From Herbaspirillum chlorophenolicum (GTDB taxonomy: Bacteria; Pseudomonadota; Gammaproteobacteria; Burkholderiales; Burkholderiaceae_D), in the NCBI RefSeq assembly GCF_001189955.1, contig NZ_LFLT01000015.1, forward strand, positions 45,533-109,532: a stretch of 64,000 nt of DNA, in the 5' to 3' direction. This document shows, one piece after another, positions 8,645-16,237 of the stretch (position 1 is its first letter; the number at the start of each line of letters is the position of its first letter). Made by a program: the position numbers and the translations under genes. The notes beneath the pieces are model-generated. The model was not told the origin of the DNA. It saw nothing but the letters and a program-made list of their open reading frames with translations, and did not search any database.

Positions 8645-9220
8645 ATGATCAACGCTGCCATAAGTCATCTGGCCATTCAGCTCAACCAGTTTCTCAAGCA
8701 GACCTATGCACTGACCGAAGACATCGTGCTGATGTCCGGCCTGGTAGATGCCGAAGGGCATGCAGCTCCCAACACAAACAACAAGCTGGTCGTGTTCCTG
8801 ACCAACCTGGAAAAAGACACAGTGCCTTACCGGCAGCAGTCTTCAGGCGAAGCCGGCGCCCTCCGCACAGTGGTCAACAGTGCGCCGCTCTACCTCAATC
8901 TCTATGTGATGATTGCCGCCAATTTCAATGGCGCCAATTACTCCGAAGCCTTGAAGCTTATTTCCGGTGCGATTGCATATTTCCAGCGATTCCCGGTGTT
9001 CGACCATCAGGTCACGCCGGAACTGGACCCCCGCATCGAAAAGCTGGTGCTCGATATCGAGAACCTGAAAATACATGAATTAAGCAATATCTGGACGTTG
9101 TTGGGCGGCAAGTATCTGCCTTCGGTGCTGTACAAGGTACGGATGGTGGCGTTCGACGCCGACGACATCGTGGCCCGTGTACCCAACATACGTTTGCCTG
9201 CATCGGCCGCCAATCACTGA
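8645..9220 (+). CDS. eCIS DUF4255 protein (Afp16/Pvc16-like tail terminator)
   Basis: 191 aa, ATG preceded by GGGGA. The N-terminal pattern (INAAISHLAIQLNQFLKQTY...) and the motif VVFLTNLEKDTVPYR, followed by APLYLNLYVMIAANF and YSEALKLISGAIAYFQ, are characteristic of DUF4255 proteins of extracellular contractile injection systems. In the antifeeding prophage the homologue Afp16 caps the tube and sheath and fixes particle length. Here it is the first gene of the operon, whereas in Afp and PVC it is the last structural gene. The next gene follows after 40 bp. Highly confident as to family; cap role follows from known homologues. Confidence 0.9.
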   Translation: MINAAISHLAIQLNQFLKQTYALTEDIVLMSGLVDAEGHAAPNTNNKLVVFLTNLEKDTVPYRQQSSGEAGALRTVVNSAPLYLNLYVMIAANFNGANYSEALKLISGAIAYFQRFPVFDHQVTPELDPRIEKLVLDIENLKIHELSNIWTLLGGKYLPSVLYKVRMVAFDADDIVARVPNIRLPASAANH

Positions 9221-9260
9221 AGCCTGACCGAGAATTCGCCTGTCGCCACCGGAGTGCGTC

Positions 9261-10121
9261 ATGTCTCTCTATTCGCCGTTGCTCAGCATTGATGTCGAGC
9301 ATGACTTTCTGCAGCCGCAAGCGGCGGCGTTTATTTGCGTGCCGACACCCGAGACGGCTGACTGGATTCGTCGCCGCGATTTGCTGGTGCGTTCGCAGCG
9401 CAATGGCGTAGCGGTATTTTGCGAAGCTGCGCGGCGCAACGTATTGCTTGAAGACTGTACGCCAGGTGCAGCGTTACTGACGTTTAAGTGGTTTGCACAG
9501 GATCCTCTGTTTTCTCAATACACGCTGCCGCTGGCCCCAACGCCGGAAAGCCTGCTGTATTTGCGCAGCAGCGCCAGCGTGGCCGAAGACAGCGGCCGGC
9601 GCCGTCTGCACGCAGGCGACACGGTTGATGCCGGGATGATGCAGGCGATGACGGCGCCGCTGCTGGCGCGCCATCTTGATCGTCGCGATGTCTTGCGCAA
9701 ACCGGTTCTGGTGGCGGAAATCGATCTTGCCGACCATGTCGCGAAGGAGGATGCCGCGGATGTGCATGGCGTGAACTATTACTTGCGATTTTCCGTCCGC
9801 AAGAGCATTTGGAAGTACTACCTCATCAGCGATGCCGACGCCGATACCGTCAATCTCGCCATCGTCGATCTTGATGAAACGGTGCGCTTCGTCAATGTGG
9901 AGCCTGAACAGTTGCCGGGAAACCGGCGCGCGCTGGTGTTCATGAGCGACGGCGAAATCGAGATGCAGAAAAAATATCCGCAGCGCTTCCAGCTGCGGGA
10001 ACAAGGCGGGATGGGCGAGCGTGTGTTGATCCGGCGGCTGCCCAACGCCGATGTGAGCAAGGTAACCCAGGAAATGGTAAGTGGCAGGGCAGCGTTGGTT
10101 TCAGAGATTTATATCAATTGA
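9261..10121 (+). CDS. eCIS-associated protein of unknown function (286 aa)
   Basis: Not recognised. A soluble protein of 286 aa with no signal peptide or membrane segment, starting at an ATG preceded by GGAGTGCGTC. It lies between the DUF4255 cap gene and the sheath gene, 21 bp from the sheath start, so it is surely co-transcribed. The central part (VNYYLRFSVRKSIWKYYLIS, later LAIVDLDETVRFVNVEPEQLPG and ALVFMSDGEIEMQKKYPQRFQL) looks like a beta-rich domain ending in LVSEIYIN. Position argues for a role at the distal (cap) end of the particle or in sheath assembly. This is inference only. Confidence 0.8.
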   Translation: MSLYSPLLSIDVEHDFLQPQAAAFICVPTPETADWIRRRDLLVRSQRNGVAVFCEAARRNVLLEDCTPGAALLTFKWFAQDPLFSQYTLPLAPTPESLLYLRSSASVAEDSGRRRLHAGDTVDAGMMQAMTAPLLARHLDRRDVLRKPVLVAEIDLADHVAKEDAADVHGVNYYLRFSVRKSIWKYYLISDADADTVNLAIVDLDETVRFVNVEPEQLPGNRRALVFMSDGEIEMQKKYPQRFQLREQGGMGERVLIRRLPNADVSKVTQEMVSGRAALVSEIYIN

Positions 10122-10142
10122 ACAATAACTGAGGGTGAAATT

Positions 10143-11711
10143 ATGGCGCAATACAAAACACCGGGTGTTTATGTCGTCGAGAAAAACGCCTTTCCAAACT
10201 CTGTCGTCGAAGTCGCGACGGCAGTGCCTGCCTTTATCGGCTATACCGAGTTTTCCGACAACAAGGGAACCTCGCTGGCACAGAAAGCCTGGCGCATCAC
10301 CTCCATGGCAGAGTTCAATGCCTACTACGGCGGTCCGCCGCAGAGCAAGTTCTCGATCAATCCGTTGCCGGCTGCCGATCCGAAGGCCCCGCCAGTGACC
10401 GGAGATTTCTCGATTACCGATAGCGCCACCAAGCAGCGCACGGAATACGAACTCAAGGCGGAAGGCACATCTTATATTTTGTATTACAGCATGCTGCTGT
10501 TCTTCATGAACGGCGGCGGCCCGTGCTACATCGTTTCGGTCGGCCACTACGGCGACGATCTCGACGCCGACAAGATTTCCGCCGGCATCGATACGCTGCT
10601 CAAGGAACAGGAGCCCACCATGGTGCTGGTTCCTGATGCGGTGCGCCTGTCGGCGCAGGATTGCACGACCGTGCAGACCAATGCGCTGATGCACTGCGGA
10701 TTCAAGATGCGTAACCGCATTGCCTTGCTGGACGTGTATGACGGCTACAAGGATCGGCAGGACCCGGCCGGCGATTGCGTCGGTGCGTTCCGCGAGGCGG
10801 TCGGCACCAACTTCCTGGATTTCGGCACCGCTTACTATCCTTGGGTCAATACTTCGATCGTCAAAGAGAAGGACATCGATTTCACGGTGATCACCAATCT
10901 TGACGTACTGACCGATTTGCTGAAAAAAGAGCTGTCGCCGATCACCGATGCTGCAAATCCGACGCCGGCAGCCAAAGTCAAGATCGACCAGCTCAATGCA
11001 GCGTTGGCCGCCATTACTTCCGACTGGACCAAATCGCAGGATCCGGCGACCGACAAGCAGACGCTGAACAAGACCCTGCTGGCGGTCAGCAGCCTGTACC
11101 CGCAAATCATTCTGGCAATCCAGAAAAAGCTGAACCTGCTGCCGCCTGCTGCCGGCATGGCCGGTTTGTACACCATGGTGGACAACACGCGCGGCGTCTG
11201 GAAAGCGCCTGCCAACATCAGCATGAACGGCGTGGTGTCGCCAACAGTGGCGATCTCCAACGATGAGCAGGAAGACCTCAACGTGACCACCCAGGGCAAA
11301 TCGATCAATGCGATCCGCTCGTTCATCGGCGAAGGCGTATTGGTCTGGGGCGCGCGGACGCTGGACGGCAACAGCCTCGACTGGCGTTATGTCAGCGTTC
11401 GCCGCACCATGATCATGATCGAAGAATCGCTCAAGCAAGCTTGCAAAGCATATGTCTTCGAACCCAACACGGCCAACACCTGGGTCACGATCAAGAGCAT
11501 GGCCCGCAATTTCCTGACCAGCGTCTGGAAGCGCGGCGGCCTGGCCGGCGCCAGCCCCGACGATGCCTTCAGCGTATTCGTCGGCCTCGGCGAGACCATG
11601 ACCGCCGACGATATTCTGGAAGGCTTGCTGAAAGTCTCGATACTGGTCGCCGTCAGCCGTCCGGCCGAGTTCATTGAAATCACGTTCCAGCAGCAAATGC
11701 AAAAATCCTGA
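10143..11711 (+). CDS. eCIS contractile sheath protein (Afp2/3-like)
   Basis: 522 aa. The N-terminus (YKTPGVYVVEKNAFPNSVVE, VPAFIGYTEF) and the C-terminal domain (GVLVWGARTLDG, DWRYVSVRRTMIMIEESL, KSMARNFLTSVWKRGGLAGA, EFIEITFQQQM) are diagnostic of the phage/eCIS tail sheath family. Polymerises around the tube and contracts to drive it outward. Afp and PVC carry three sheath paralogues; only this one is present here, so the sheath would be homopolymeric. Good RBS (GAGGGTGAA). The insert at about residues 230-330 is the variable, surface-exposed part in such proteins. Confidence 0.95.
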   Translation: MAQYKTPGVYVVEKNAFPNSVVEVATAVPAFIGYTEFSDNKGTSLAQKAWRITSMAEFNAYYGGPPQSKFSINPLPAADPKAPPVTGDFSITDSATKQRTEYELKAEGTSYILYYSMLLFFMNGGGPCYIVSVGHYGDDLDADKISAGIDTLLKEQEPTMVLVPDAVRLSAQDCTTVQTNALMHCGFKMRNRIALLDVYDGYKDRQDPAGDCVGAFREAVGTNFLDFGTAYYPWVNTSIVKEKDIDFTVITNLDVLTDLLKKELSPITDAANPTPAAKVKIDQLNAALAAITSDWTKSQDPATDKQTLNKTLLAVSSLYPQIILAIQKKLNLLPPAAGMAGLYTMVDNTRGVWKAPANISMNGVVSPTVAISNDEQEDLNVTTQGKSINAIRSFIGEGVLVWGARTLDGNSLDWRYVSVRRTMIMIEESLKQACKAYVFEPNTANTWVTIKSMARNFLTSVWKRGGLAGASPDDAFSVFVGLGETMTADDILEGLLKVSILVAVSRPAEFIEITFQQQMQKS

Positions 11712-11768
11712 TGCCGACAGCATCGCCCGAACGGTTTTTTAACATTCAATCTTTAGACGAGGTTTGCA

Positions 11769-12227
11769 ATGGCAGATGACGGATCGAAACAATCAACCAC
11801 CGTGTGGCCGCTTCCGAAATTTTATTTCCAGGTGAAATGGGATTCGCAAGTCATGTCCTTTCAGGAAGTCAGCGGTCTCGACGTGCAATCGGAAGAAATC
11901 AAATACCGCCACGGCGACAGCCCGGAATTCTCGGTCATCAAGATGCCGGGCATGAAGAAGGTCGGCAATGTGACCATGAAGAAGGGCACCTTCAAAGGGG
12001 ATAACAAGTTCTGGGACTGGTTCAACCAGATCAAGATGAACACCATCAAGCGCGTGCCCGTCACCATCAGTTTGCTGGACGAAGCCGGCAAGCCGACCAT
12101 GGTCTGGACCCTGGCCAACGCATGGCCGACCAAGATCACCGGCACCGATCTCAAGGCCGAAGGCAATGAAGTCGCCATCGAAACCATTGAAATCGTGCAC
12201 GAGGGTCTGACGATCGCCAATAGCTGA
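11769..12227 (+). CDS. eCIS inner tube protein 1 (gp19-like, Afp1-like)
   Basis: 152 aa. PKFYFQVKWDSQVMSFQEVS, GLDVQSEEIKYRHGDSPEFS and the ending AIETIEIVHEGLTI match the T4 gp19/phage tail tube family as found in eCIS. Forms stacked hexameric rings that carry cargo in the lumen and are propelled by sheath contraction. It lies 57 bp after the sheath gene. The following gene is a divergent paralogue. Which of the two forms the main tube and which the baseplate-proximal ring cannot be settled from sequence alone, though order and size suggest this is the main tube. Confidence 0.93.
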   Translation: MADDGSKQSTTVWPLPKFYFQVKWDSQVMSFQEVSGLDVQSEEIKYRHGDSPEFSVIKMPGMKKVGNVTMKKGTFKGDNKFWDWFNQIKMNTIKRVPVTISLLDEAGKPTMVWTLANAWPTKITGTDLKAEGNEVAIETIEIVHEGLTIANS

Positions 12228-12269
12228 CGATCGCCCGGTACGAACGCAGCATTTTCGTGGGTTAAGCGG

Positions 12270-12734
12270 ATGTCTTCTTTGTTTTCGAATGTTTATCCGC
12301 CATCGGCGTTTTATTTCAAGGTGGTATTCGGCGCCACGCTGGGCTTGACCGACACGTCCTTTCAGGAGGTGTCGGGCATGTCCGCGGAAATCGAGACCGA
12401 GACCGTCGTCGAAGGCGGCGAGAATCGTTACGTCCATACCTTGCCCAAAGGCGTCAAGCATCCTTTCCTCGAACTCAAGCGCGGCATTGCACCGCTGACC
12501 TCGCCCCTGGTGGTCTGGTGCAAGTCGGTGTTTGAACTCGGCTTCATGGCGCCGGTGGTGGCTCAGCCTATCGTCGTGCAACTGCTGGACGAAAAGCAGT
12601 TGCCGCTGCGCGTATGGTCGTTCGCCAATGCCTATCCGGTGAAGTGGGAAGTGGAAAACTTCGGTTCCACCAAGAACGAAGTGGCAATCGAGAAGATTGT
12701 CTTGAGCTACACGTATTCAAACAGGCTGATATAA
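12270..12734 (+). CDS. eCIS tube protein 2 (gp19-like, Afp5-like initiator)
   Basis: 154 aa, a paralogue of the preceding tube protein: SAFYFKVVFGATLGLTDTSF, QEVSGMSAEIETETVVEGGE, HPFLELKRGI, AIEKIVLSYTYSNRL. In Afp/PVC a second tube protein (Afp5/Pvc5) forms the first ring joining the tube to the baseplate; the same role is likely here. The start at 12270 has only a weak RBS (TTAAGCGG); an alternative GTG is not obvious. Confidence 0.9.
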   Translation: MSSLFSNVYPPSAFYFKVVFGATLGLTDTSFQEVSGMSAEIETETVVEGGENRYVHTLPKGVKHPFLELKRGIAPLTSPLVVWCKSVFELGFMAPVVAQPIVVQLLDEKQLPLRVWSFANAYPVKWEVENFGSTKNEVAIEKIVLSYTYSNRLI

Positions 12735-12739
12735 GAACC

Positions 12740-12952
12740 ATGTCGATCGAAATAAGACAGTTGAGCATCAAGTCCAATGTGACGCAGCAAGCCGATGGCG
12801 GCAGCGGTTCCGGCACAACCGTCGGCCGGCCTCGTGCCGGAGGCTGCGGAGGGTGCGGCGATTCGGAAAACAGCGAGGAAGCCCGCAACGACATGCTGGC
12901 CGCATGCAGAGAGATGGTGCTGGACTTGCTGAGCCGTTCGCGGGAGCGGTAA
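12740..12952 (+). CDS. eCIS DUF5908 small protein (Afp6/Pvc6-like)
   Basis: 70 aa, ATG at 12740, six bases after the tube-2 stop. The start MSIEIRQLSIKSNV is the DUF5908 signature found in the same position in other eCIS operons. A Gly/Cys stretch (RAGGCGGCGDSE) carries two cysteines and is followed by an amphipathic helix (ARNDMLAACREMVLDLLSRS). The stop is directly followed by the ATG of the LysM gene, so translation is probably coupled. Role in the particle is not established to my knowledge; a baseplate assembly peptide is likely. Confidence 0.85.
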   Translation: MSIEIRQLSIKSNVTQQADGGSGSGTTVGRPRAGGCGGCGDSENSEEARNDMLAACREMVLDLLSRSRER

Positions 12953-13636
12953 ATGGGCATCTCTACCGGCCTTAAGAAAAAACTGAGCATCGCCGCGTGC
13001 AAGGTCAGCGATGAGGCCATCACCGTCGATACCAGCCAGCCGATGTTTGAAGCCCTGATCAATCCGGCAGGGTATAAACGTCAGCTAAGCATCGCTTACA
13101 ACAAGAAAAAGACGCTGGGCCAATATGGCGCCTTGCCCAAATTCAGCGCCATGTGCGAAGAGAACCTGACGCTGGAAAACCTGGTGCTCGACGGCACCGG
13201 TGTGGTCGAGCTGGTCGGCATGAAAAGCGTCAAGGAAATGATCAACACCTTGTTCGCCGTGACCAAGTACGATGGGCAGAAGCATGAGCCGAGCTATGTG
13301 CGCGTGTTGTGGGGCACGTTCATCTTTTTCGGGCGCATCGAAACGATTTCCATCGACTACACCATGTTCAAGCCCAGCGGCGAGCCGCTACGTGCCAAGC
13401 TCACCCTTGCTTTCGTCGGCTGGATGAGCAACAAGGAAAGCAGCCTGCGCGCCAACCAGAGTTCGCCCGACCTGAGCCACCTGGTGGAGGTGACGATGGG
13501 CGATACGCTGCCGCTGTTGTGCAGCCGCATCTATAACGATCCGTCGTATTACCGCGAAGTCGCCCGCATCAACAATCTCACCAACTTCCGCAATCTCGAG
13601 CCGGGTCTGGTACTCCGCTTCCCTCCGCTGGTCTGA
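12953..13636 (+). CDS. eCIS LysM-containing baseplate hub protein (Afp7/Pvc7-like)
   Basis: 227 aa; its ATG abuts the preceding TAA. The N-terminal CIS-tube-type domain (PMFEALINPAGYKRQLSIAY) is followed by a beta region (VLWGTFIFFGRIETISIDYT) and a C-terminal LysM-like domain (EVTMGDTLPLLCSRIYNDPS, ARINNLTNFRNLEPGLVLRF). This matches Afp7/Pvc7 and phage gp53-like proteins, which link tube to baseplate. The LysM unit is thought to be structural rather than a peptidoglycan sensor in these systems. Four bases separate it from the spike gene. Confidence 0.92.
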   Translation: MGISTGLKKKLSIAACKVSDEAITVDTSQPMFEALINPAGYKRQLSIAYNKKKTLGQYGALPKFSAMCEENLTLENLVLDGTGVVELVGMKSVKEMINTLFAVTKYDGQKHEPSYVRVLWGTFIFFGRIETISIDYTMFKPSGEPLRAKLTLAFVGWMSNKESSLRANQSSPDLSHLVEVTMGDTLPLLCSRIYNDPSYYREVARINNLTNFRNLEPGLVLRFPPLV

Positions 13637-13640
13637 CACC

Positions 13641-15425
13641 ATGGCCGACTCTCCCAAACTCAACACCAGCGAGGTGCTGAAGATCACCATTACCAGTGAC
13701 GGCAGCCTCATCGCAGACACCATCAGGATTATTTCCGTGGAGGTGAACAAGGCCGTCAATCGCATTCCGACTGCGCGCATCAGCATCCTCGACGGCGACA
13801 TGCCCAAGGACGATTTCCCGGTCAGCAACCTTGATGTCTTTGCTCCCGGCAAGGCTATCGTGATCAGCGCCGGCTACGGCAGCAAGGTCGCGGTGGTATT
13901 TCAGGGCGTTGTGGTCAGGCACGGCATCAAGATCAGCAACAACAACGAGGCCCGCCTGCAGATCGAATGCAAGCACAAGGCGGTGGCGCTGACCATCGGC
14001 AAGAAGAATGCCAATTACGTCGATCTCAAGGACAGTGACATCATCAGCAAGCTGATCTCGCCATGCGGCGCCAGCGCCGATGTCGCGGCGTCCGATACCC
14101 AGCATAAAGAGATTGTCCAGTACTACAGCAGCGATTGGGATTTCCTGGTTTCGCGCGCCGAGGCCAATGGCTTTCTTGTGATTCCCGACGACACCAGCGT
14201 GATCGTCAAGCCGCCGCAGACCAGCGCTGCGGCCGTGCTGAAAGTGACTTACGGTATCGACCTGATGGCATTCCAGGCCGATATCGATGCGCGCACCCAG
14301 TTGCAAAGCGTGGTGGGCGCCGCCTGGGACCCGGGCACCCAGGCCGTGGTGCAGCAGACGGCCAAGCCGGCAAGCTTGTATGAACAAGGCAACCTGAAGG
14401 CCGACGACCTGGCTAAAGTGGCGGGGCCGGCGACATACCGGCTGCAGACTGCGGCGCCGCTGGAGAGCGACGAGATCAAGGCGTGGACGGCGGCACGGCA
14501 AATGAAGGCGGCGCTGGCCAAGATCCGCGGCAAAATGAAATTCCAGGGCAATGCAAACGCCAAGCCCGGCACCATGATCGAACTGGTCGGCGTGGGCAAG
14601 CGTTTCAGCGGCAAGGTGTTCGTCAGTGCGGTCAATCATGAGATCAGCGACGGCAACTGGATCACCGAGGTGGAATTCGGCATGGCGCCGGAATGGTTCA
14701 GCGAGCAGCACGGCGGCGATGCCCTGGCTTCGGGCCTGTTGCCCGGCGCCGGAGGATTGCAGATCGGCGTGGTGCAAAAGCTCGACGCCGATCCCGAAGG
14801 GCAATACAAGATACAGGTGGCTATTTCAGTGCTCCAAACGGAAACGGCGGGAGTCTGGGCCCGGCTGGCCAGTTTTTACGGTTCGTCCGGGGTCGGGGCC
14901 TTTTTTATCCCGGAGATCGGCGATGAAGTGGTGATCGGCTATTTCAACAATGATCCATCGCATCCGGTGGTATTGGGCAGCCTGTATAGCAGCCAGCGCA
15001 AAATGCCGTATGAACTCACTGCCGACAACTACACCAAGGCGTTGTGGACCAAGGGCTTGCTCAAGGTAGTGTTCGACGACGAAAAAAAGGTCATCACCAT
15101 CGTCACGCCGCAAAACAACACCATCGTCCTGAGCGACGACGCCAAATCGATCTGCCTGACCGACCAGAACAGCAACAAGATCGAAATGAACACCAGCGGC
15201 ATCTTGCTCGACAGTCCCAAGGACATTGTCATTAACGCCAAGGGCAAGGTCAGCATTTCAGCGGTCGCCAATATCGAAAGCAGCGCACAAGCCGATATCA
15301 AAAGCGAAGCCCTCAACATCAACAACACCGCCAAGGTCGGTTTTGTCGCCAAGGGGTCGGCCACGGCGGAGCTTTCCGCCAGCGGGCAGACGACCGTCAA
15401 GGGCGCCATGGTGATGATCAATTGA
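13641..15425 (+). CDS. eCIS VgrG-like spike protein (Afp8/Pvc8-like)
   Basis: 594 aa. The N-terminal half resembles gp27/VgrG hub domains (VEVNKAVNRIPTARISILDG, VFQGVVVRHGIKI). The central gp5/OB-fold part is GVVQKLDADPEGQYKIQVAI with SFYGSSGVGAFFIPEIGDEV and DPSHPVVLGSLYSSQ. It ends in a beta-helical needle of repeats (KGKVSISAVANIESSAQADI, SATAELSASGQTTVKGAM). Trimer that carries the PAAR tip and punctures the target membrane. No extra effector domain at the C-terminus. Confidence 0.94.
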   Translation: MADSPKLNTSEVLKITITSDGSLIADTIRIISVEVNKAVNRIPTARISILDGDMPKDDFPVSNLDVFAPGKAIVISAGYGSKVAVVFQGVVVRHGIKISNNNEARLQIECKHKAVALTIGKKNANYVDLKDSDIISKLISPCGASADVAASDTQHKEIVQYYSSDWDFLVSRAEANGFLVIPDDTSVIVKPPQTSAAAVLKVTYGIDLMAFQADIDARTQLQSVVGAAWDPGTQAVVQQTAKPASLYEQGNLKADDLAKVAGPATYRLQTAAPLESDEIKAWTAARQMKAALAKIRGKMKFQGNANAKPGTMIELVGVGKRFSGKVFVSAVNHEISDGNWITEVEFGMAPEWFSEQHGGDALASGLLPGAGGLQIGVVQKLDADPEGQYKIQVAISVLQTETAGVWARLASFYGSSGVGAFFIPEIGDEVVIGYFNNDPSHPVVLGSLYSSQRKMPYELTADNYTKALWTKGLLKVVFDDEKKVITIVTPQNNTIVLSDDAKSICLTDQNSNKIEMNTSGILLDSPKDIVINAKGKVSISAVANIESSAQADIKSEALNINNTAKVGFVAKGSATAELSASGQTTVKGAMVMIN

Positions 15426-15468
15426 TGCAGGCGTTGTCCACCACGGATAGAATTTTCAGGAGTTTTTC

Positions 15469-15771
15469 ATGCCGCTAGCAGCCAGAATTACCGACATGCA
15501 CGTCTGCCCGATGCAAACGCCGGCATTTCCGGCGCCGATTCCGCACGTCGGCGGGCCGATCATCGGCCCCGGCGTGCCGACCGTCCTGATCGGGAAATTG
15601 CCGGCTTCGGTGGTGACCGACAATTGCGTTTGCGTCGGTCCCCCGGACTCCATCGTGATGGGATCGAGCACGGTCATGATCGGTGGCAAACCGGCCGCCA
15701 GGATGGGCGACAGCTGCGCGCACGGCGGCCAGATTGCGATCGGTTGCCCGACGGTCATGATCGGCGGATGA
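15469..15771 (+). CDS. eCIS PAAR-domain spike tip (Afp10/Pvc10-like)
   Basis: 100 aa. Contains the PAAR pattern (PLAARITDMHVCP, GPIIGPGVPTVLIG, VVTDNCVCVGPPDSIVMGSS, RMGDSCAHGGQIAIGCPTVM) with the Cys/His residues expected to bind a metal at the apex. It caps the spike encoded just upstream. The gene precedes gp25 here, whereas in Afp/PVC it follows. Its TGA (15769-15771) overlaps the AGGAG ribosome-binding site of the next gene. Confidence 0.94.
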   Translation: MPLAARITDMHVCPMQTPAFPAPIPHVGGPIIGPGVPTVLIGKLPASVVTDNCVCVGPPDSIVMGSSTVMIGGKPAARMGDSCAHGGQIAIGCPTVMIGG

Positions 15772-15781
15772 GGAGCCGGAC

Positions 15782-16198
15782 GTGAACCTCAACAAATCCT
15801 TTCTCGGCACCGGCTGGAGCTTTCCCCCGCGCTTCGGCAACCGCGGCGAAGTGGCCATGGTCGAGGAAGAGCGCGACATCCACGAAAGTCTTTTCATCAT
15901 CCTGTCCACCACGCCCGGCGAACGCATCATGCAGCCGACCTTCGGATGCGGCCTCAAGTCGTATGTGTTCAGCGAACTCAACGAAAGCGTGGTGACCGAG
16001 ATGCGCGACGCCATCGAACGCGCGATCCTGTTTTTCGAGCCGAGGATCACGGTCGATGCCATTGCCATGGACGAGAGCGGCATCTCTGAAGGGCGACTGG
16101 ATATCCTGATCGACTACACGGTGCGCGGGACCAATACCCGCAGCAACATGGTCTACCCCTTCTACTTTCTGGAGGGCAGCAATGTGCCCGACAAATAA
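15782..16198 (+). CDS. eCIS gp25-like baseplate wedge protein (Afp9/Pvc9-like)
   Basis: 138 aa, GTG start at 15782 preceded at ideal distance by AGGAG (15771-15775). The core EEERDIHESLFIILSTTPGE with RIMQPTFGCGLKSYVF is the GPW/gp25 signature, including the EPR-type motif as FEPRITVDAI. This lysozyme-like fold without activity anchors the first sheath ring at the baseplate. Confidence 0.94.
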   Translation: MNLNKSFLGTGWSFPPRFGNRGEVAMVEEERDIHESLFIILSTTPGERIMQPTFGCGLKSYVFSELNESVVTEMRDAIERAILFFEPRITVDAIAMDESGISEGRLDILIDYTVRGTNTRSNMVYPFYFLEGSNVPDK

Positions 16199-16237
16199 GC
16201 CGGCGCCAGGGCGCTTCGGGCCGTCGATGGTGAGTCG

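Noticed and set aside
10101..11723. 540-codon minus-strand open frame over the sheath gene
   Set aside because: Fully overlaps the certain sheath gene; no RBS or recognisable domain.
13641..15425. T6SS VgrG with toxin extension
   Set aside because: The C-terminus ends in needle repeats without an added domain and the gene lies inside the eCIS operon.
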